In this document: positions 1 to 9,140 of the stretch, piece by piece
How the letters are laid out: each line of letters begins with the position of its first letter
Position numbering within the stretch: the stretch's first letter is position 1
Assembly (NCBI GenBank): GCA_965223815.1
Contig: OZ245019.1
Location: forward strand, 868,001-932,000
Direction of reading: 5' to 3'
DNA from: HKST-UBA178 sp965223815
GTDB lineage: Bacteria; Pseudomonadota; Gammaproteobacteria; Chromatiales; Chromatiaceae
DNA: 64,000 nt
The notes under the pieces: generated by a model
Told to the model about the DNA's origin: nothing
Database searches by the model: none
Seen by the model: only the letters and a program-made list of their open reading frames with translations
Position numbers and translations under genes: made by a program

Positions 1-941
1 CCTGCCTCCTTGGCCCACTCATCGCTCATGGTCTTGCCGACCGCCTGGAGCTCTTGCTGCAGCTGGTCGCTAGGGGAGGCCACCATCATTCCCTTCTCCT
101 TTAGGGTGGCGGTTTTTGCGGCAGTCTCGTCGCGCGCCATCTGCCAGCCCCGACTTTCGGCCTCAGCAGCGGCATCGAGCACCGCCTGCTGCACAGCTTT
201 GGGAAGACGTTTGAACGCACGGGCGTTGACGATCACCATGTTCTTGGGGATCCAGGCTTGGGTGTCGGTGTAGTGATCGACGAAATCCCACGCCTGACTG
301 CTGACACCCGTGGCGGGAGAGGTCACCATCGCATCGATGATGCCGGTACTAAAGGCCTGGGGAATCTCCGGGGTTTGGACGGTGGTGGGGGATGCATTGA
401 GCAGTATTGCCAGACGGGAGGTTGTGGGACTGTAGGCACGCATCTTCAAACCTTCCAGATCTGCTACTGAGTTTATGGCCTTTTTGGTATAAAAACCCTG
501 AGGGGGCCATGGGATGGCATAGAGCAGTTGCAACCCCTCCTTTTTCAGCTTGGCCTCCACATAGGGCCGGGTCGCTCGCCAGAGTTTTTCCGCGCTGTCG
601 AAATTGCTCGCCAGAAAGGGAATGTTATCCGCTTTGAAGACCGGTTCCTTGTTGCCGAGCAACCCCATGAACATCTCACCGATGCTAACCTGCCCGGTAC
701 GCACCGCCCGGTGGATCTCCGGATGCTTGAATAGCGATGCTCCCGAATGCACGACAATGGTAAGTTCCCCACCGGTCTTGGTCTTCACATCCTCGGCAAA
801 CAGACGCACGTTCTTGGTGTGATGAACGCCGTCACCGTAGGGTGTAGGCATGTCCCACTTGGTCGCGGCGGATGCGTTACCAGCCAGCGCCAAGGAGCAG
901 AGCGATCCCAACAGCAGTGATTTTAACGGGTGCAATTTCAT
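1..941 (-). CDS. TRAP transporter substrate-binding protein, DctP family (partial, C-terminus off the left edge)
   Basis: This is a periplasmic solute receptor of a tripartite ATP-independent transporter, usually for carboxylates. The first 24 or so residues form a signal peptide (MKLHPLKSLLLGSL followed by a small-residue cleavage region). The mature protein starts KWDMPTPYGDGVHHTKN and contains the family helix region with LKMRAYSPT, where the arginine is expected to bind a carboxylate. The start at 941 is supported by GAGGAG upstream. About 313 codons are present, close to the usual 320-340, so only a short tail is missing. The membrane subunits (DctQ, DctM) would lie beyond the left edge and are not seen. 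The substrate cannot be told from the sequence. Confidence 0.9.
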   Translation of the reverse strand, partial: MKLHPLKSLLLGSLCSLALAGNASAATKWDMPTPYGDGVHHTKNVRLFAEDVKTKTGGELTIVVHSGASLFKHPEIHRAVRTGQVSIGEMFMGLLGNKEPVFKADNIPFLASNFDSAEKLWRATRPYVEAKLKKEGLQLLYAIPWPPQGFYTKKAINSVADLEGLKMRAYSPTTSRLAILLNASPTTVQTPEIPQAFSTGIIDAMVTSPATGVSSQAWDFVDHYTDTQAWIPKNMVIVNARAFKRLPKAVQQAVLDAAAEAESRGWQMARDETAAKTATLKEKGMMVASPSDQLQQELQAVGKTMSDEWAKEA

Positions 942-1008
942 TAACGGATCTCCTCAAAATATTTTTATAAACAAAATACAGATAAAATATCTACATATTG
1001 CAAATAAT

Positions 1009-1037
1009 AAGCTAGACCAAGATCCAATGGCTGTCAA
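1009..1037 (-). promoter_or_regulatory. Candidate sigma-70 promoter of the DctP-family gene
   Basis: On the minus strand a perfect TTGACA (1037-1032) is followed after 17 bases by TAGCTT (1014-1009). The -35 box is perfect and the -10 box is weak. This would give a leader of roughly 60 nt ahead of the start at 941. The surrounding 150 bases are clearly AT-rich compared with the neighbouring genes. The call rests on motif matching only. Confidence 0.4.
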
Positions 1038-1220
1038 GAATTCAAATAGGAAAATTATGGAGATAGATGCCTGAAAACTCGGGGCAGTGGGTAACCAGCC
1101 GCGCTGTCAACCATCCTCTGGACTCGTAATAGTGGCTAATCTCTGCCGGGCGAAAGCCGATTGCTCAAGAGCGAGCGTGAGCTCACTATGCGCCGCGGTC
1201 ACTCGGCGACTGACGGGTTG

Positions 1221-2525
1221 CTATAACGTTCCCGACGCCTTGATGGTCAGGTAATTATTGACCAAGGCGCCCGGTAAGTTTGAGGCAAGCAGATCGAGTA
1301 CTACAGCGCCCTGATGCCGCAGGGACTCCAGGCTCCGACGGCGGCTTTCCAGGTATTCTTCCGTCGCGTGAAATCTCAGGGCGTCGTCGAAGTCCTTGAC
1401 AGGGCGGGAAACGGTATCGTCCAACAGCGATTCCCGCAGATTTGCCACTACAACCAGGTGACGCCGTTGCAAGAGTTGAACCGCAGCACGCAGGTCAGCC
1501 TGGTCTTCATCGCGGGTGTTGGTGACCAGCACCACGAGCGCTCGCCGGCTTTGAACCGGCATTAGCTCCCGGGCCGCAACCAGATAGTCGGCAGCCTCGG
1601 TGGACGATTCGAGATTATAGGTGTGATACAACAGGCGCCTCACCGGATTACCGCCTTTACTGGGTGGAAGCCAGCGGCTCGAACCGCCAAATGAGAGAAA
1701 GCCCACGGCGTCGCCTTGTTGAGCGGCGACATGGGTCAACAGAAGGATGGCGTTGAGTGCCTGGTCGAGGTGCAGCTTTCCCTGCTCCATATGGCGCATG
1801 CGGCGACCGCAATCGAGCATGAAAACGACTTGCTGATCGCGTTCGTCCTGATACTCCTTGGATATGAGCCGGCGGTAGCGGGAGCTGGCCTTCCAGGCAA
1901 TCTGCCTTAGGCTGTCGCCCGGGCGGTACTCGCGCAGTTGATGGAAATCACTTCCTTCGCCTCGGCGCTGGCGGCGGCGCACACCCATCTGGCTCAAACG
2001 ATGATCGGTTGCCAACAGGGCGTATCTGCCGATTTGACGGAAGTTGGGAAAAACCCGGACACGTTCCGGACATTCGGCGAATATTTTCCGTTGCCAGAAT
2101 CCCAGTGGCGACCGGCATACTAAATCGGCCCCTCTGAACAGCCCATCACCTCGACGAGTTGGTCGCACCCGATAACCTATGCGGGCGATCCGATTCGCGG
2201 GTAAATTCAGTTGCAGAGGCAGATTATCGGCGTCAAACCAGGCTGGGTGGTGGTCATGGATTTGTAACTGCACACTACCCGTGCCGCGATTCTCCAGAAT
2301 CATGGTGACAGGAGACCAGACAGCCACCGGAATGCTGTGCCGTATCTCCCGGGTGAATGCCACCGCCGGGCGCCGACGTGACAATAGGAAATCAAACAGC
2401 GTTACACCCACGATTGCGGCTGAGAGCATTTTCCACGCCGGCTGGAGTGCGGGTAAGAAGGCGGCCACCAGCGCCAGGATGCAGAGTGCAGCGGTAACGA
2501 ACAATAGCCGCCGGTGTGGGGTCAT
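1221..2525 (-). CDS. DUF58 domain-containing protein (MoxR-associated, vWA-like)
   Basis: This 434-residue protein is the last gene of the leftward MoxR cluster. Two membrane segments lie near residues 8-25 and 32-48, followed by a soluble region. The DUF58 signature LREYRPGDSLRQIAWKASSR lies at 197-216, followed by a strand ending in VVFMLDCG, which resembles the start of a von Willebrand A fold with an imperfect metal site. The start codon overlaps the moxR stop as ATGA, so translation is probably coupled. DUF58 proteins are typically encoded beside MoxR ATPases and are thought to be their partners or targets; the molecular role is not established. Confidence 0.9.
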   Translation of the reverse strand: MTPHRRLLFVTAALCILALVAAFLPALQPAWKMLSAAIVGVTLFDFLLSRRRPAVAFTREIRHSIPVAVWSPVTMILENRGTGSVQLQIHDHHPAWFDADNLPLQLNLPANRIARIGYRVRPTRRGDGLFRGADLVCRSPLGFWQRKIFAECPERVRVFPNFRQIGRYALLATDHRLSQMGVRRRQRRGEGSDFHQLREYRPGDSLRQIAWKASSRYRRLISKEYQDERDQQVVFMLDCGRRMRHMEQGKLHLDQALNAILLLTHVAAQQGDAVGFLSFGGSSRWLPPSKGGNPVRRLLYHTYNLESSTEAADYLVAARELMPVQSRRALVVLVTNTRDEDQADLRAAVQLLQRRHLVVVANLRESLLDDTVSRPVKDFDDALRFHATEEYLESRRRSLESLRHQGAVVLDLLASNLPGALVNNYLTIKASGTL

Positions 2526-3505
2526 ATTCGCGGTGCGTCCACGTTCGATAGAATATCGTTCAAAATATCGTCAGGGCTGTAGCCCTCGATTTCCAGGTCT
2601 GTTGTCAGTTTAAGTCGATGCCGGAGCACGGCGGGGGCGACGGCTTTCACGTCATCCGGTGTGACGAAATCCTTGCCTTGCAACAGAGCGTGGCCTCGGG
2701 CTGCCCGCAATAGCGCGATGCTGCCTCTGGGTCCCGCACCCATTTCGACACCGTTCCAATCCCGGGCGGCCCGGACGATGCGTACCGCATAGGCAACGAT
2801 TTGATCATCAACTTTCAGCCGCGCGGTATAAGTTTGCAGCTGAATGATCTCTTCGGGTCGGAGGATGGTGCGCACTGCCGATGTATCCAATAGGTCACCC
2901 ACGGTATTTTCGGTGACCTGGCGAACGATGGCGTTTTCTTCATCCTCTTGGGGATAGTCGATGAAGACCTTGAGCAGAAAGCGGTCGAGTTGTGCCTGTG
3001 GCAGGGGATAGGTACCTTCGTGTTCGATTGGGTTCTGAGTAGCCAGCACCAGAAAAGGTTTCTCTACAGGGAGAGTGTGACCTTCGATCGAAACCTGTTG
3101 CTCTTGCATTACTTCCAGCAACGCTGATTGCGTCTTGGCTGGTGCCCGGTTAATCTCGTCGGCAAGAAGAAAGTTGCAGAATACCGGTCCTCTTCGAACC
3201 CGGAATGTCTCGGACTTCATGTCGAACATGATATGTCCGCTGATATCGCTCGGCATCAAATCCGGAGTGAACTGGATTCGATTGAATCTGCCACCGACGG
3301 CGGCAGCTATGCTTCGGACCAAAAGGGTCTTGCCCAGCCCCGGTAAGCCTTCCACCATCACATGGCCGGCCGCCAGCAGGCCAATCACCACCTCGCGCAC
3401 GACCTGTCTTTGGCCAACGATCGCGCGCTGAATTTCTCCCTCGAGTTCCCGCACCCGGTTCAGTGCCCGATCCAGTGGTTCCTTGGCTCGATCCGTTTCA
3501 GTCAT
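2522..3505 (-). CDS. MoxR-family AAA+ ATPase
   Basis: This is a AAA+ ATPase of the MoxR group, thought to act as chaperones that assemble or activate partner proteins, often ones with vWA domains. In the 327-residue form starting at 3505, Walker A is GLPGLGKT (53-60), Walker B ends in LLADEINR (D116, E117) and sensor 1 is ATQNP (155-159). An ORF extends upstream to 3541, but the ATG at 3505 has a GGGAG site and gives an 8-base overlap with the upstream DUF4350 gene. Its stop overlaps the DUF58 start. Substrates are presumably the vWA-like DUF58 protein and the membrane proteins of this cluster (inference). Confidence 0.93.
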   Translation of the reverse strand: MTETDRAKEPLDRALNRVRELEGEIQRAIVGQRQVVREVVIGLLAAGHVMVEGLPGLGKTLLVRSIAAAVGGRFNRIQFTPDLMPSDISGHIMFDMKSETFRVRRGPVFCNFLLADEINRAPAKTQSALLEVMQEQQVSIEGHTLPVEKPFLVLATQNPIEHEGTYPLPQAQLDRFLLKVFIDYPQEDEENAIVRQVTENTVGDLLDTSAVRTILRPEEIIQLQTYTARLKVDDQIVAYAVRIVRAARDWNGVEMGAGPRGSIALLRAARGHALLQGKDFVTPDDVKAVAPAVLRHRLKLTTDLEIEGYSPDDILNDILSNVDAPRI

Positions 3506-4700
3506 GACCCTTTGCTCCCGTGCTTCCATAGTTCCCCGCAAGCTGCTGTTGCACAGCGCTCACCCTCGTAAATTCCTGCTCTCCCGAGTAATCCCCGTAG
3601 AGCGCCATCTCGACGTTTTCCGGCGTCAGTCCGGTTTTTTCCCCAATCCATTCGCAGCGTGCCCGGCGATCGAGCCTTCCCAAGGCGGGATGACGTCTAC
3701 GCCACGCCTGCTCGAGTATCCGTTGGGTCGTGTTGAACAGGCCTCGGGCTTGATCGGTGCGCCATGCATAGCCCCCAGCCGCGTAGAGGTGCTCCATCAG
3801 ATTGCGCCGGTTTTGCCACTCTCTGCCCAGTAGTGGGCCGGTCCGCAACGTCATGCGCCAGAGAATCAGGGGAAGTAGAAACAGGCAGCTGATCAATAGC
3901 TGGGGTGAATTCTGCCATAGCAGATTGAACAGGGAGGGCATATTGCTGCTGTAGAGCAGCCACGCCCGCTCCTGGCCGTCTGCCAGTGTGGCGAGAAACA
4001 ACGCATGATCCCCGTCACCGATTTCATCATTGGTGAAAATCCGATGATCGCTCAGCACAGTCAATCTCCCCTGTCCCATGGAATAGTGCAGTAGATAGCC
4101 CTCTTCCTCTGCTTGGGAGCCGCCATCGGCCAAGCCGCTTCCGTCCACCAAAATCAGATTCGGATTGAAGGCGATCTGCAATGGCTGGTGGTAACCCGGC
4201 AGCTTGATTGGGACCAGTGTCTTTTCCTCGGTCTGATTGTATTCCTCGTCACCGGCTGTTTCCTCACACTCATCTTCGGGTTCGAGTAAGCGCAGACGAA
4301 CGCCAAATGAATCGAGCAGATGATTGCCCCCGCTTTCGGTCTCTTCATCCCAAGTCTGGTCAGGTGTCACCACCAGGTGACCGCCCCGACGAATCCAATT
4401 CAACAGCTCCAGTTCGCGCTCAGGCGGGAGGCTGGGACCCAGATTGTTGACCAGCAGCAGGCCGGGTTCCGAAGGTGGGTTCAGTAACCGGTCTCTCCCG
4501 CTTATGCTTTGAGAATCGAGTCCGAGGCGCGACAAGAAGCGCTCCGCCGCCAGAAACGGATTGCGTCTTGCCTGAGGCGAAACACCGGTCCGAGTCTCGA
4601 TGCTGACTCGTTCGTGGTTGGTGAGGAACCAATAGACGCCCAAGCCAGCCAATCCGGTCAGTAGAGCGATGAGAATAAATACATGTGTTCTGGTCAGCAT
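3498..4700 (-). CDS. DUF4350 domain-containing membrane protein
   Basis: This 400-residue protein has an N-terminal membrane segment (about 5-25), an extracytoplasmic DUF4350 region (about 40-240) with the strand-rich stretch LLLVNNLGPSLPPERELELL typical of the glutamine-amidotransferase-like fold of this family, and a second membrane segment near 270-285 (LLISCLFLLPLILWR). The C-terminal part is basic and probably cytoplasmic. It sits between the DUF4129 and moxR genes and overlaps moxR by 8 bases. The family is known mainly from MoxR/DUF58 clusters and has no established biochemical activity. Confidence 0.8.
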   Translation of the reverse strand: MLTRTHVFILIALLTGLAGLGVYWFLTNHERVSIETRTGVSPQARRNPFLAAERFLSRLGLDSQSISGRDRLLNPPSEPGLLLVNNLGPSLPPERELELLNWIRRGGHLVVTPDQTWDEETESGGNHLLDSFGVRLRLLEPEDECEETAGDEEYNQTEEKTLVPIKLPGYHQPLQIAFNPNLILVDGSGLADGGSQAEEEGYLLHYSMGQGRLTVLSDHRIFTNDEIGDGDHALFLATLADGQERAWLLYSSNMPSLFNLLWQNSPQLLISCLFLLPLILWRMTLRTGPLLGREWQNRRNLMEHLYAAGGYAWRTDQARGLFNTTQRILEQAWRRRHPALGRLDRRARCEWIGEKTGLTPENVEMALYGDYSGEQEFTRVSAVQQQLAGNYGSTGAKGHD

Positions 4701-4739
4701 GCTATATCAGAGGCGCCGGTCATATCGAAGTTGCGTAAA

Positions 4740-6227
4740 TCAGTCTGCGGCATTTTCGTTTCCCGCGCAGACCATCTGCCACTCCCGACACAGGCTCTCC
4801 ACTAAGTCGCGCCCTGGCAATTGATGATCGTAGGCGAGCTGTACCCAGTAGCGGGTTAAACGCTCGAAGAAACGGGATTGCTCAGGGGGTTGTCCGGCTG
4901 TCACCAACAGGAGGCATTCACCCTCGGTGGCGCTGTCTGGAATTTCCAGTAAATCCTTGTATACGAACTTCGCCAGTGTACCTCGGTACAAGAGGCTCAT
5001 GGCCGCCCTGGTATCCCCATTGTTCAGCAGTCGATAGGCTTCGCCTCCGATATCCTGAGGTAGCTTTTCGGGATCGATCTCCAACCCCATCACGCTGACT
5101 GGAGCCGATTGGCGTGGCTTGCTGTTTAAGGATTGAGGTCGTAACCACTCCCTGCCTGACCGTGCCTTGTAAACAAAGTAGGCCAGAAGCAACCCGCCGC
5201 CGATCCACAGCAGTGTCTCCCCCACTGCAGCAGAACTCTTGGTTAGGCTTTCTATGAATTCCAGTAAAAGATCCCAGAACCAATGCCCGCCTTCCTCCGC
5301 CCCTGATTCCTGCTCAATGTATTTCCAGTAGTGGCTTTGCACCTTCTCCCCAAATGCATCCTGGGCAAGCACCTCCTCGATCACATCCCGTGCCCGCTCG
5401 TGATCGATATCCAGGGGTTTGGCCGCCGGGTTGTCCATGCCCGGAAGACCCCAGAGCAGCGCGACGATGATAACTGCCGGACCCAGGCGGGGCGCGGCCC
5501 CATGATGCTTCCTGCGTGCATTCAGGCGATGAAAGCTAATCTCGATGTCCCAGGCTTCTAGCTCGCTGCGCCGGTTTAAATACAAGGCGAAACCGGCGGC
5601 AACATAGAAAGGCGCGATCAACGACATGGCCAGCAGGTTGCCTATGTGGTGCAGCCACTCTTCAAGCGTTCCCGGTGTCAGAATAAGCTGCTCGAGATCG
5701 ACCCAGCGCAGCTCCTCGGGCAGCAGCACGAACAACAAGAGTAGGATGGAGATCTCCAATGCAAGTTCGAAAAGGACACCAGCTACTGTCAGCCAACCCC
5801 CGGCGTGCTGCTTTCTCCCGAGCACTAAAAGGCGCTTTTTTCGTTCCGCTCCCCGCAACCCTTCCAGCAGGGCGATTGGCATGTAGAAGGAACGGTTCGG
5901 GCTTAGGCGTCGCCAGGTTAAGTTGGCCAGCAGCTGCGGTCTGACGATAGTCAACCATTGGGACAGCACCTTGGTAATATTCTGTGTTTCGCCAAACAGG
6001 GCGCGGCTCATCCAGAATAGCAGCGGCGGCTCATAGATGGGTTTAAACCACCAGACGATCAGTATTACCAGCCACGGGCTTTCCGGGAACAGCAGGGAAG
6101 CGAGCAGGTAGAACGGCAGGGCAATAGCCAGCCATAAATACCAAAGCGGTAAAAACCACTCTCTCGCCATCGCGAAGCCCTGGTCTACCGCTTCCCATGC
6201 GTTTCGGGGCCGAATGGCAACTGTCAT
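4740..6227 (-). CDS. DUF4129 domain-containing multi-pass membrane protein
   Basis: This protein of about 495 residues has several hydrophobic segments in its N-terminal half, an extracytoplasmic stretch rich in charged residues, another membrane segment (GGGLLLAYFVYKA) and a C-terminal cytoplasmic DUF4129 region (GEAYRLLNNGDTRAAMSLLY onwards, to FERLTRYWVQLAYDHQ). I chose the ATG at 6227, one base after the stop of the SpoIIM-like gene. A GTG 13 codons upstream is possible but would overlap that gene. There are 39 bases between its stop and the DUF4350 start. Members of this family occur in MoxR clusters and in transglutaminase-like proteins; the function is unknown. Confidence 0.8.
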   Translation of the reverse strand: MTVAIRPRNAWEAVDQGFAMAREWFLPLWYLWLAIALPFYLLASLLFPESPWLVILIVWWFKPIYEPPLLFWMSRALFGETQNITKVLSQWLTIVRPQLLANLTWRRLSPNRSFYMPIALLEGLRGAERKKRLLVLGRKQHAGGWLTVAGVLFELALEISILLLLFVLLPEELRWVDLEQLILTPGTLEEWLHHIGNLLAMSLIAPFYVAAGFALYLNRRSELEAWDIEISFHRLNARRKHHGAAPRLGPAVIIVALLWGLPGMDNPAAKPLDIDHERARDVIEEVLAQDAFGEKVQSHYWKYIEQESGAEEGGHWFWDLLLEFIESLTKSSAAVGETLLWIGGGLLLAYFVYKARSGREWLRPQSLNSKPRQSAPVSVMGLEIDPEKLPQDIGGEAYRLLNNGDTRAAMSLLYRGTLAKFVYKDLLEIPDSATEGECLLLVTAGQPPEQSRFFERLTRYWVQLAYDHQLPGRDLVESLCREWQMVCAGNENAAD

Positions 6228-6228
6228 C

Positions 6229-7218
6229 CTATCGAGATCCACGGCGCCCCGCTCCTGCAAATCCAAGATAGGCTACCACCAGCAGCCAGAGCAGTCCGGC
6301 CACGCTGTACTTGGTGCCGGAGCTTACGCCACTCGATGACCAGAACGCTTCGATAAACGCCGCCACCAGAAGCATCATCGCCGCTCCCAGCACCAACCCC
6401 AGCGCATCCCGGGCTCTTTTTTTCAATGCTTCCATTCGCGAGAGTTGCCCGGGAGCGATGATGGCATGGGCGAGTATGAGTCCAGCTGCGCCGCAGATGA
6501 CGATGGCCGTCAACTCCAAGGCCCCATGGCCGCTCACAAAGGGCCAGAAGGTTTCATGATACCCGAGCCTAGAAAGGTGACCTGCGATGCCGCCCAGCAC
6601 TATACCGTTGAACAGCAGCAAGAAAGCAGTGCCTACGCCAAGCAGCATGCCACCGGCGAAGGTGCGAAAACCGATACCGATGTTGTTGGCGATGTAGTAG
6701 CCAAACATCATGAAGTCTGTTTCCGAGCTTCGCTCAGGTGACCGACCCGGAGTTCTGTTAACCGGATCGTACATTGCTTCGACATCCGATACCTGCACTT
6801 CATCTAGAATGCTGTAAATCAGTTCCGGTTGGGTGTAGCAGTAGCCGCCGATCAGCAGCGCCGGGAGTAGAAACATCGCACAGGCAACCCAGAAGTAGCG
6901 GGCGTTTCGCCTGAGTGTACGGGGAAAACCGGTGGCGATGAAAGTGATCAGACGCCAGATTTTAGCCCCGCCTCGCCGATACAGGCTACGATGCCCGCGC
7001 AGCACCAAGTCGTGCAACTCAGCCTCGAGAGCTGGGCTGTATCGTCTGCTGCGGGCCAACGCATAGTGGTTACAGACTTGACGGTAGAGCCAGGGAAGAC
7101 GCGCCCGACGTTCGCCATTCAGCGAGCGCTTTCGCGCGGGACGCTCCAGGTCAGTCAGAAGCGTTTTCAGCTCTTCCCATAGTGGTCTATTCTGCCGTTC
7201 AAACCGAAGTTGTCTCAT
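6229..7218 (-). CDS. Stage II sporulation protein M-like (DUF95/SpoIIM) membrane protein
   Basis: This protein of about 329 residues has a basic, cytoplasmic N-terminal region (MRQLRFERQ...) and then several membrane segments, including FWVACAMFLLPALLIGGYCY, with the SpoIIM-type glycine-rich repeats IGFRTFAGGMLLGVGTAF and SGHGALELTAIVICGAAGL. The ATG at 7218 is preceded by AAGGGC. A TTG start 25 codons upstream is the alternative and has no clear ribosome site. Despite the family name there is no sign of sporulation; SpoIIM-like proteins in Gram-negative bacteria accompany RDD, DUF4129 and MoxR genes, as here. Confidence 0.82.
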   Translation of the reverse strand: MRQLRFERQNRPLWEELKTLLTDLERPARKRSLNGERRARLPWLYRQVCNHYALARSRRYSPALEAELHDLVLRGHRSLYRRGGAKIWRLITFIATGFPRTLRRNARYFWVACAMFLLPALLIGGYCYTQPELIYSILDEVQVSDVEAMYDPVNRTPGRSPERSSETDFMMFGYYIANNIGIGFRTFAGGMLLGVGTAFLLLFNGIVLGGIAGHLSRLGYHETFWPFVSGHGALELTAIVICGAAGLILAHAIIAPGQLSRMEALKKRARDALGLVLGAAMMLLVAAFIEAFWSSSGVSSGTKYSVAGLLWLLVVAYLGFAGAGRRGSR

Positions 7219-7322
7219 GATGCCCTTGCCACTGGGGGTGCGCTTTGTCGAGTCGCGGTTTTCGAAATCCCGCCGGCAGACTGGACTGATCAAGGGGGGC
7301 GATGAAAATCTCCGTTTGCACT

Positions 7323-8000
7323 CTACCTCCCCTGTGCCAGGTAATTGGCATATGCGTGAAGCTTGTTAACTCCTTCAGCCCCCTGTGCTCCGGTCAACTC
7401 CGATAGAATGCCCGCCAACTCTGTACTTCTGTCCACTGTGAGTATCGCGGCCCGTTCGGAGAACGCCAGCAAGGTGCGTTGTTCGTCCACATACAGGTCA
7501 CCGGGAGGCGGTATAGGGTCGACGATCGGCAGTGCCTGACGTTCCGGAAGTTTTTCGAGGTAGACCACCAGCGTACCCGCGGCCATATCGCCCAAACGCT
7601 TGAAGTCGCGGTTCAGCAGCATGGAGAGCAGTCCGAAACCGTATAGGAAGGGCAGAAAATCCGCAGCTCGAACAAGGTTTCGAATCAACGAGGATGGCCA
7701 GGATACCGGGGTCCCGTTGTCATGAATCACTTGGATTCCCATCGCCTTCTTACCCGGCGTCGCCCCGCTTCGGATTTCGAAAATTACGGGGTAAAACCAT
7801 TCGATGAGAAAAAAGCCAATCAACAACACGGCCATCCCCAGGCCGCCGAAATAACCCAAGGGGATGGAAATCGTCAGGTAAATACCCGCTCGTATCGCGA
7901 AATCAATGGCCCAAGCCCAGGCGCGGACCACAGGCCCCGCGATATGTATCTCCAGCCCTATTCCTTCGGGCGTCTCGTAGCTACGTAATGTATCAAGCAC
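7323..8000 (-). CDS. RDD family membrane protein
   Basis: This 225-residue protein begins at a GTG preceded by GGGGA. The RDD domain covers about residues 15-150: AWAWAIDFAIRAGIYL carries the first R..D pattern, GATPGKKAMGIQVI is the loop motif, and LIRNLVRAADFLP carries the second Arg/Asp pair. There are about three membrane segments. The C-terminal tail (about 150-225) is soluble and helical. It lies 105 bases upstream of the SpoIIM-like gene on the same strand and completes the usual RDD/SpoIIM/DUF4129/DUF4350/MoxR/DUF58 set. Its biochemical role is unknown. Confidence 0.88.
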   Translation of the reverse strand: MLDTLRSYETPEGIGLEIHIAGPVVRAWAWAIDFAIRAGIYLTISIPLGYFGGLGMAVLLIGFFLIEWFYPVIFEIRSGATPGKKAMGIQVIHDNGTPVSWPSSLIRNLVRAADFLPFLYGFGLLSMLLNRDFKRLGDMAAGTLVVYLEKLPERQALPIVDPIPPPGDLYVDEQRTLLAFSERAAILTVDRSTELAGILSELTGAQGAEGVNKLHAYANYLAQGR

Positions 8001-8030
8001 CCAAATCCGATCCCCGATGGCTATGGCAAA

Positions 8031-9140
8031 CTAGTCGTAATAAATATCCCTGAATGACGTATAAATCGACCCCACCAATACCGGTATCACGATCAGCAGA
8101 CCCAGGCCGATAGGAATTGCACCCAGCATCAGCAATATCATGCTGATGATGCCGTACAATAGAAAGGGCAGGATGTTTTTCAGGCAGCCCATAAAACTCA
8201 GCTTCATGGCGTAAAACGCAGACATACCCTCCAAGGCGATGAGCGCCGGGGCAAACCAGTATGCCATCATGAGAGGGATAATAAGCCCCAGCCCCACGAG
8301 CATTGACAACCACATGGAGGGGCTGCTCATGATGGCGGCAACCACTTCGGGATCGGCCTGCTCCATCCCGCCCATGCCTCCCAGCATGGCGAACATTCCC
8401 CCGGCCATGGCAGCCACTGTGGCGATACAGAGGAAAATCCCCACCAGGTAAAGCACACCAACCAACACCAGCTGTCCCAGGTTGTTGGAAAAACCAGCGA
8501 ATAGGTGGCCGATTCTGAAGTCGTCGCCCTGCTCCTGAGTAGCCGCGCCTATCATGAAGCCGGCTTGCACAGCGGGAGAGAAAATGCTGACCGCCAGAGA
8601 CCCGATGAAGGGGATAAGACCGGCAACTATCGAGATCACTATCCAAATGGCAATGGCGATCAGCCAGGCAAATGGATTTTTCCGGAAGTGTTGAAATCCC
8701 CCGGTTATCCATCCCCAGCCATGCCCGATTGGGACAGGCTTTGGGCCGGTCAAAGCGTCCTCTTCGGATCTTGTCTCCAAATCCGACTGAGGGGCCGCAT
8801 AGGGGTTGCTCTCGCCCTTTTCTATAGGTGGTGACGAGGGGGACGTATCCTCAGTGTTGGTGTTCTCCATCGGTGCCAGCGTCAATCCTGACTGGGGAGG
8901 CTCTGGCGCAGTGGATACCAGCCTGACAACCAGCCCCATGTCCTCCAGTACCCGCAGATACTTTTCCGCCTTTTGCTTGTTCAGTCCTTTCTTGAGGAGG
9001 ACCTCTTTTCCGGCGTCCACCAGTTTTTTTGCTTTCTCCAGGCCGATACCGAATCGCTCGCTCACTGAGGCTGCAATCTGATCCTGGTTTACTCCCGGAT
9101 TGAGTTGTCCCGTAAATACTACATTGTACAACTGTTCCAT
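8031..9140 (-). CDS. BPSS1780-family membrane protein with N-terminal helical domain
   Basis: This 369-residue protein begins at ATG 9140 with a strong GGAGG site. Residues 1-80 form a soluble helical module (YNVVFTGQL, then FGIGLEKAKKLVDAGK) resembling domains found at the N-terminus of some proteobacterial membrane proteins. It is followed by a Ser/Pro/Glu-rich linker (about 85-135) and a C-terminal region with five or six membrane segments starting at GWGWITGGFQHFRKNPFAW, typical of BPSS1780-type proteins. The gap to the RDD gene is 30 bases, so it is probably the first gene of the leftward MoxR cluster. No function is known. Confidence 0.72.
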   Translation of the reverse strand: MEQLYNVVFTGQLNPGVNQDQIAASVSERFGIGLEKAKKLVDAGKEVLLKKGLNKQKAEKYLRVLEDMGLVVRLVSTAPEPPQSGLTLAPMENTNTEDTSPSSPPIEKGESNPYAAPQSDLETRSEEDALTGPKPVPIGHGWGWITGGFQHFRKNPFAWLIAIAIWIVISIVAGLIPFIGSLAVSIFSPAVQAGFMIGAATQEQGDDFRIGHLFAGFSNNLGQLVLVGVLYLVGIFLCIATVAAMAGGMFAMLGGMGGMEQADPEVVAAIMSSPSMWLSMLVGLGLIIPLMMAYWFAPALIALEGMSAFYAMKLSFMGCLKNILPFLLYGIISMILLMLGAIPIGLGLLIVIPVLVGSIYTSFRDIYYD

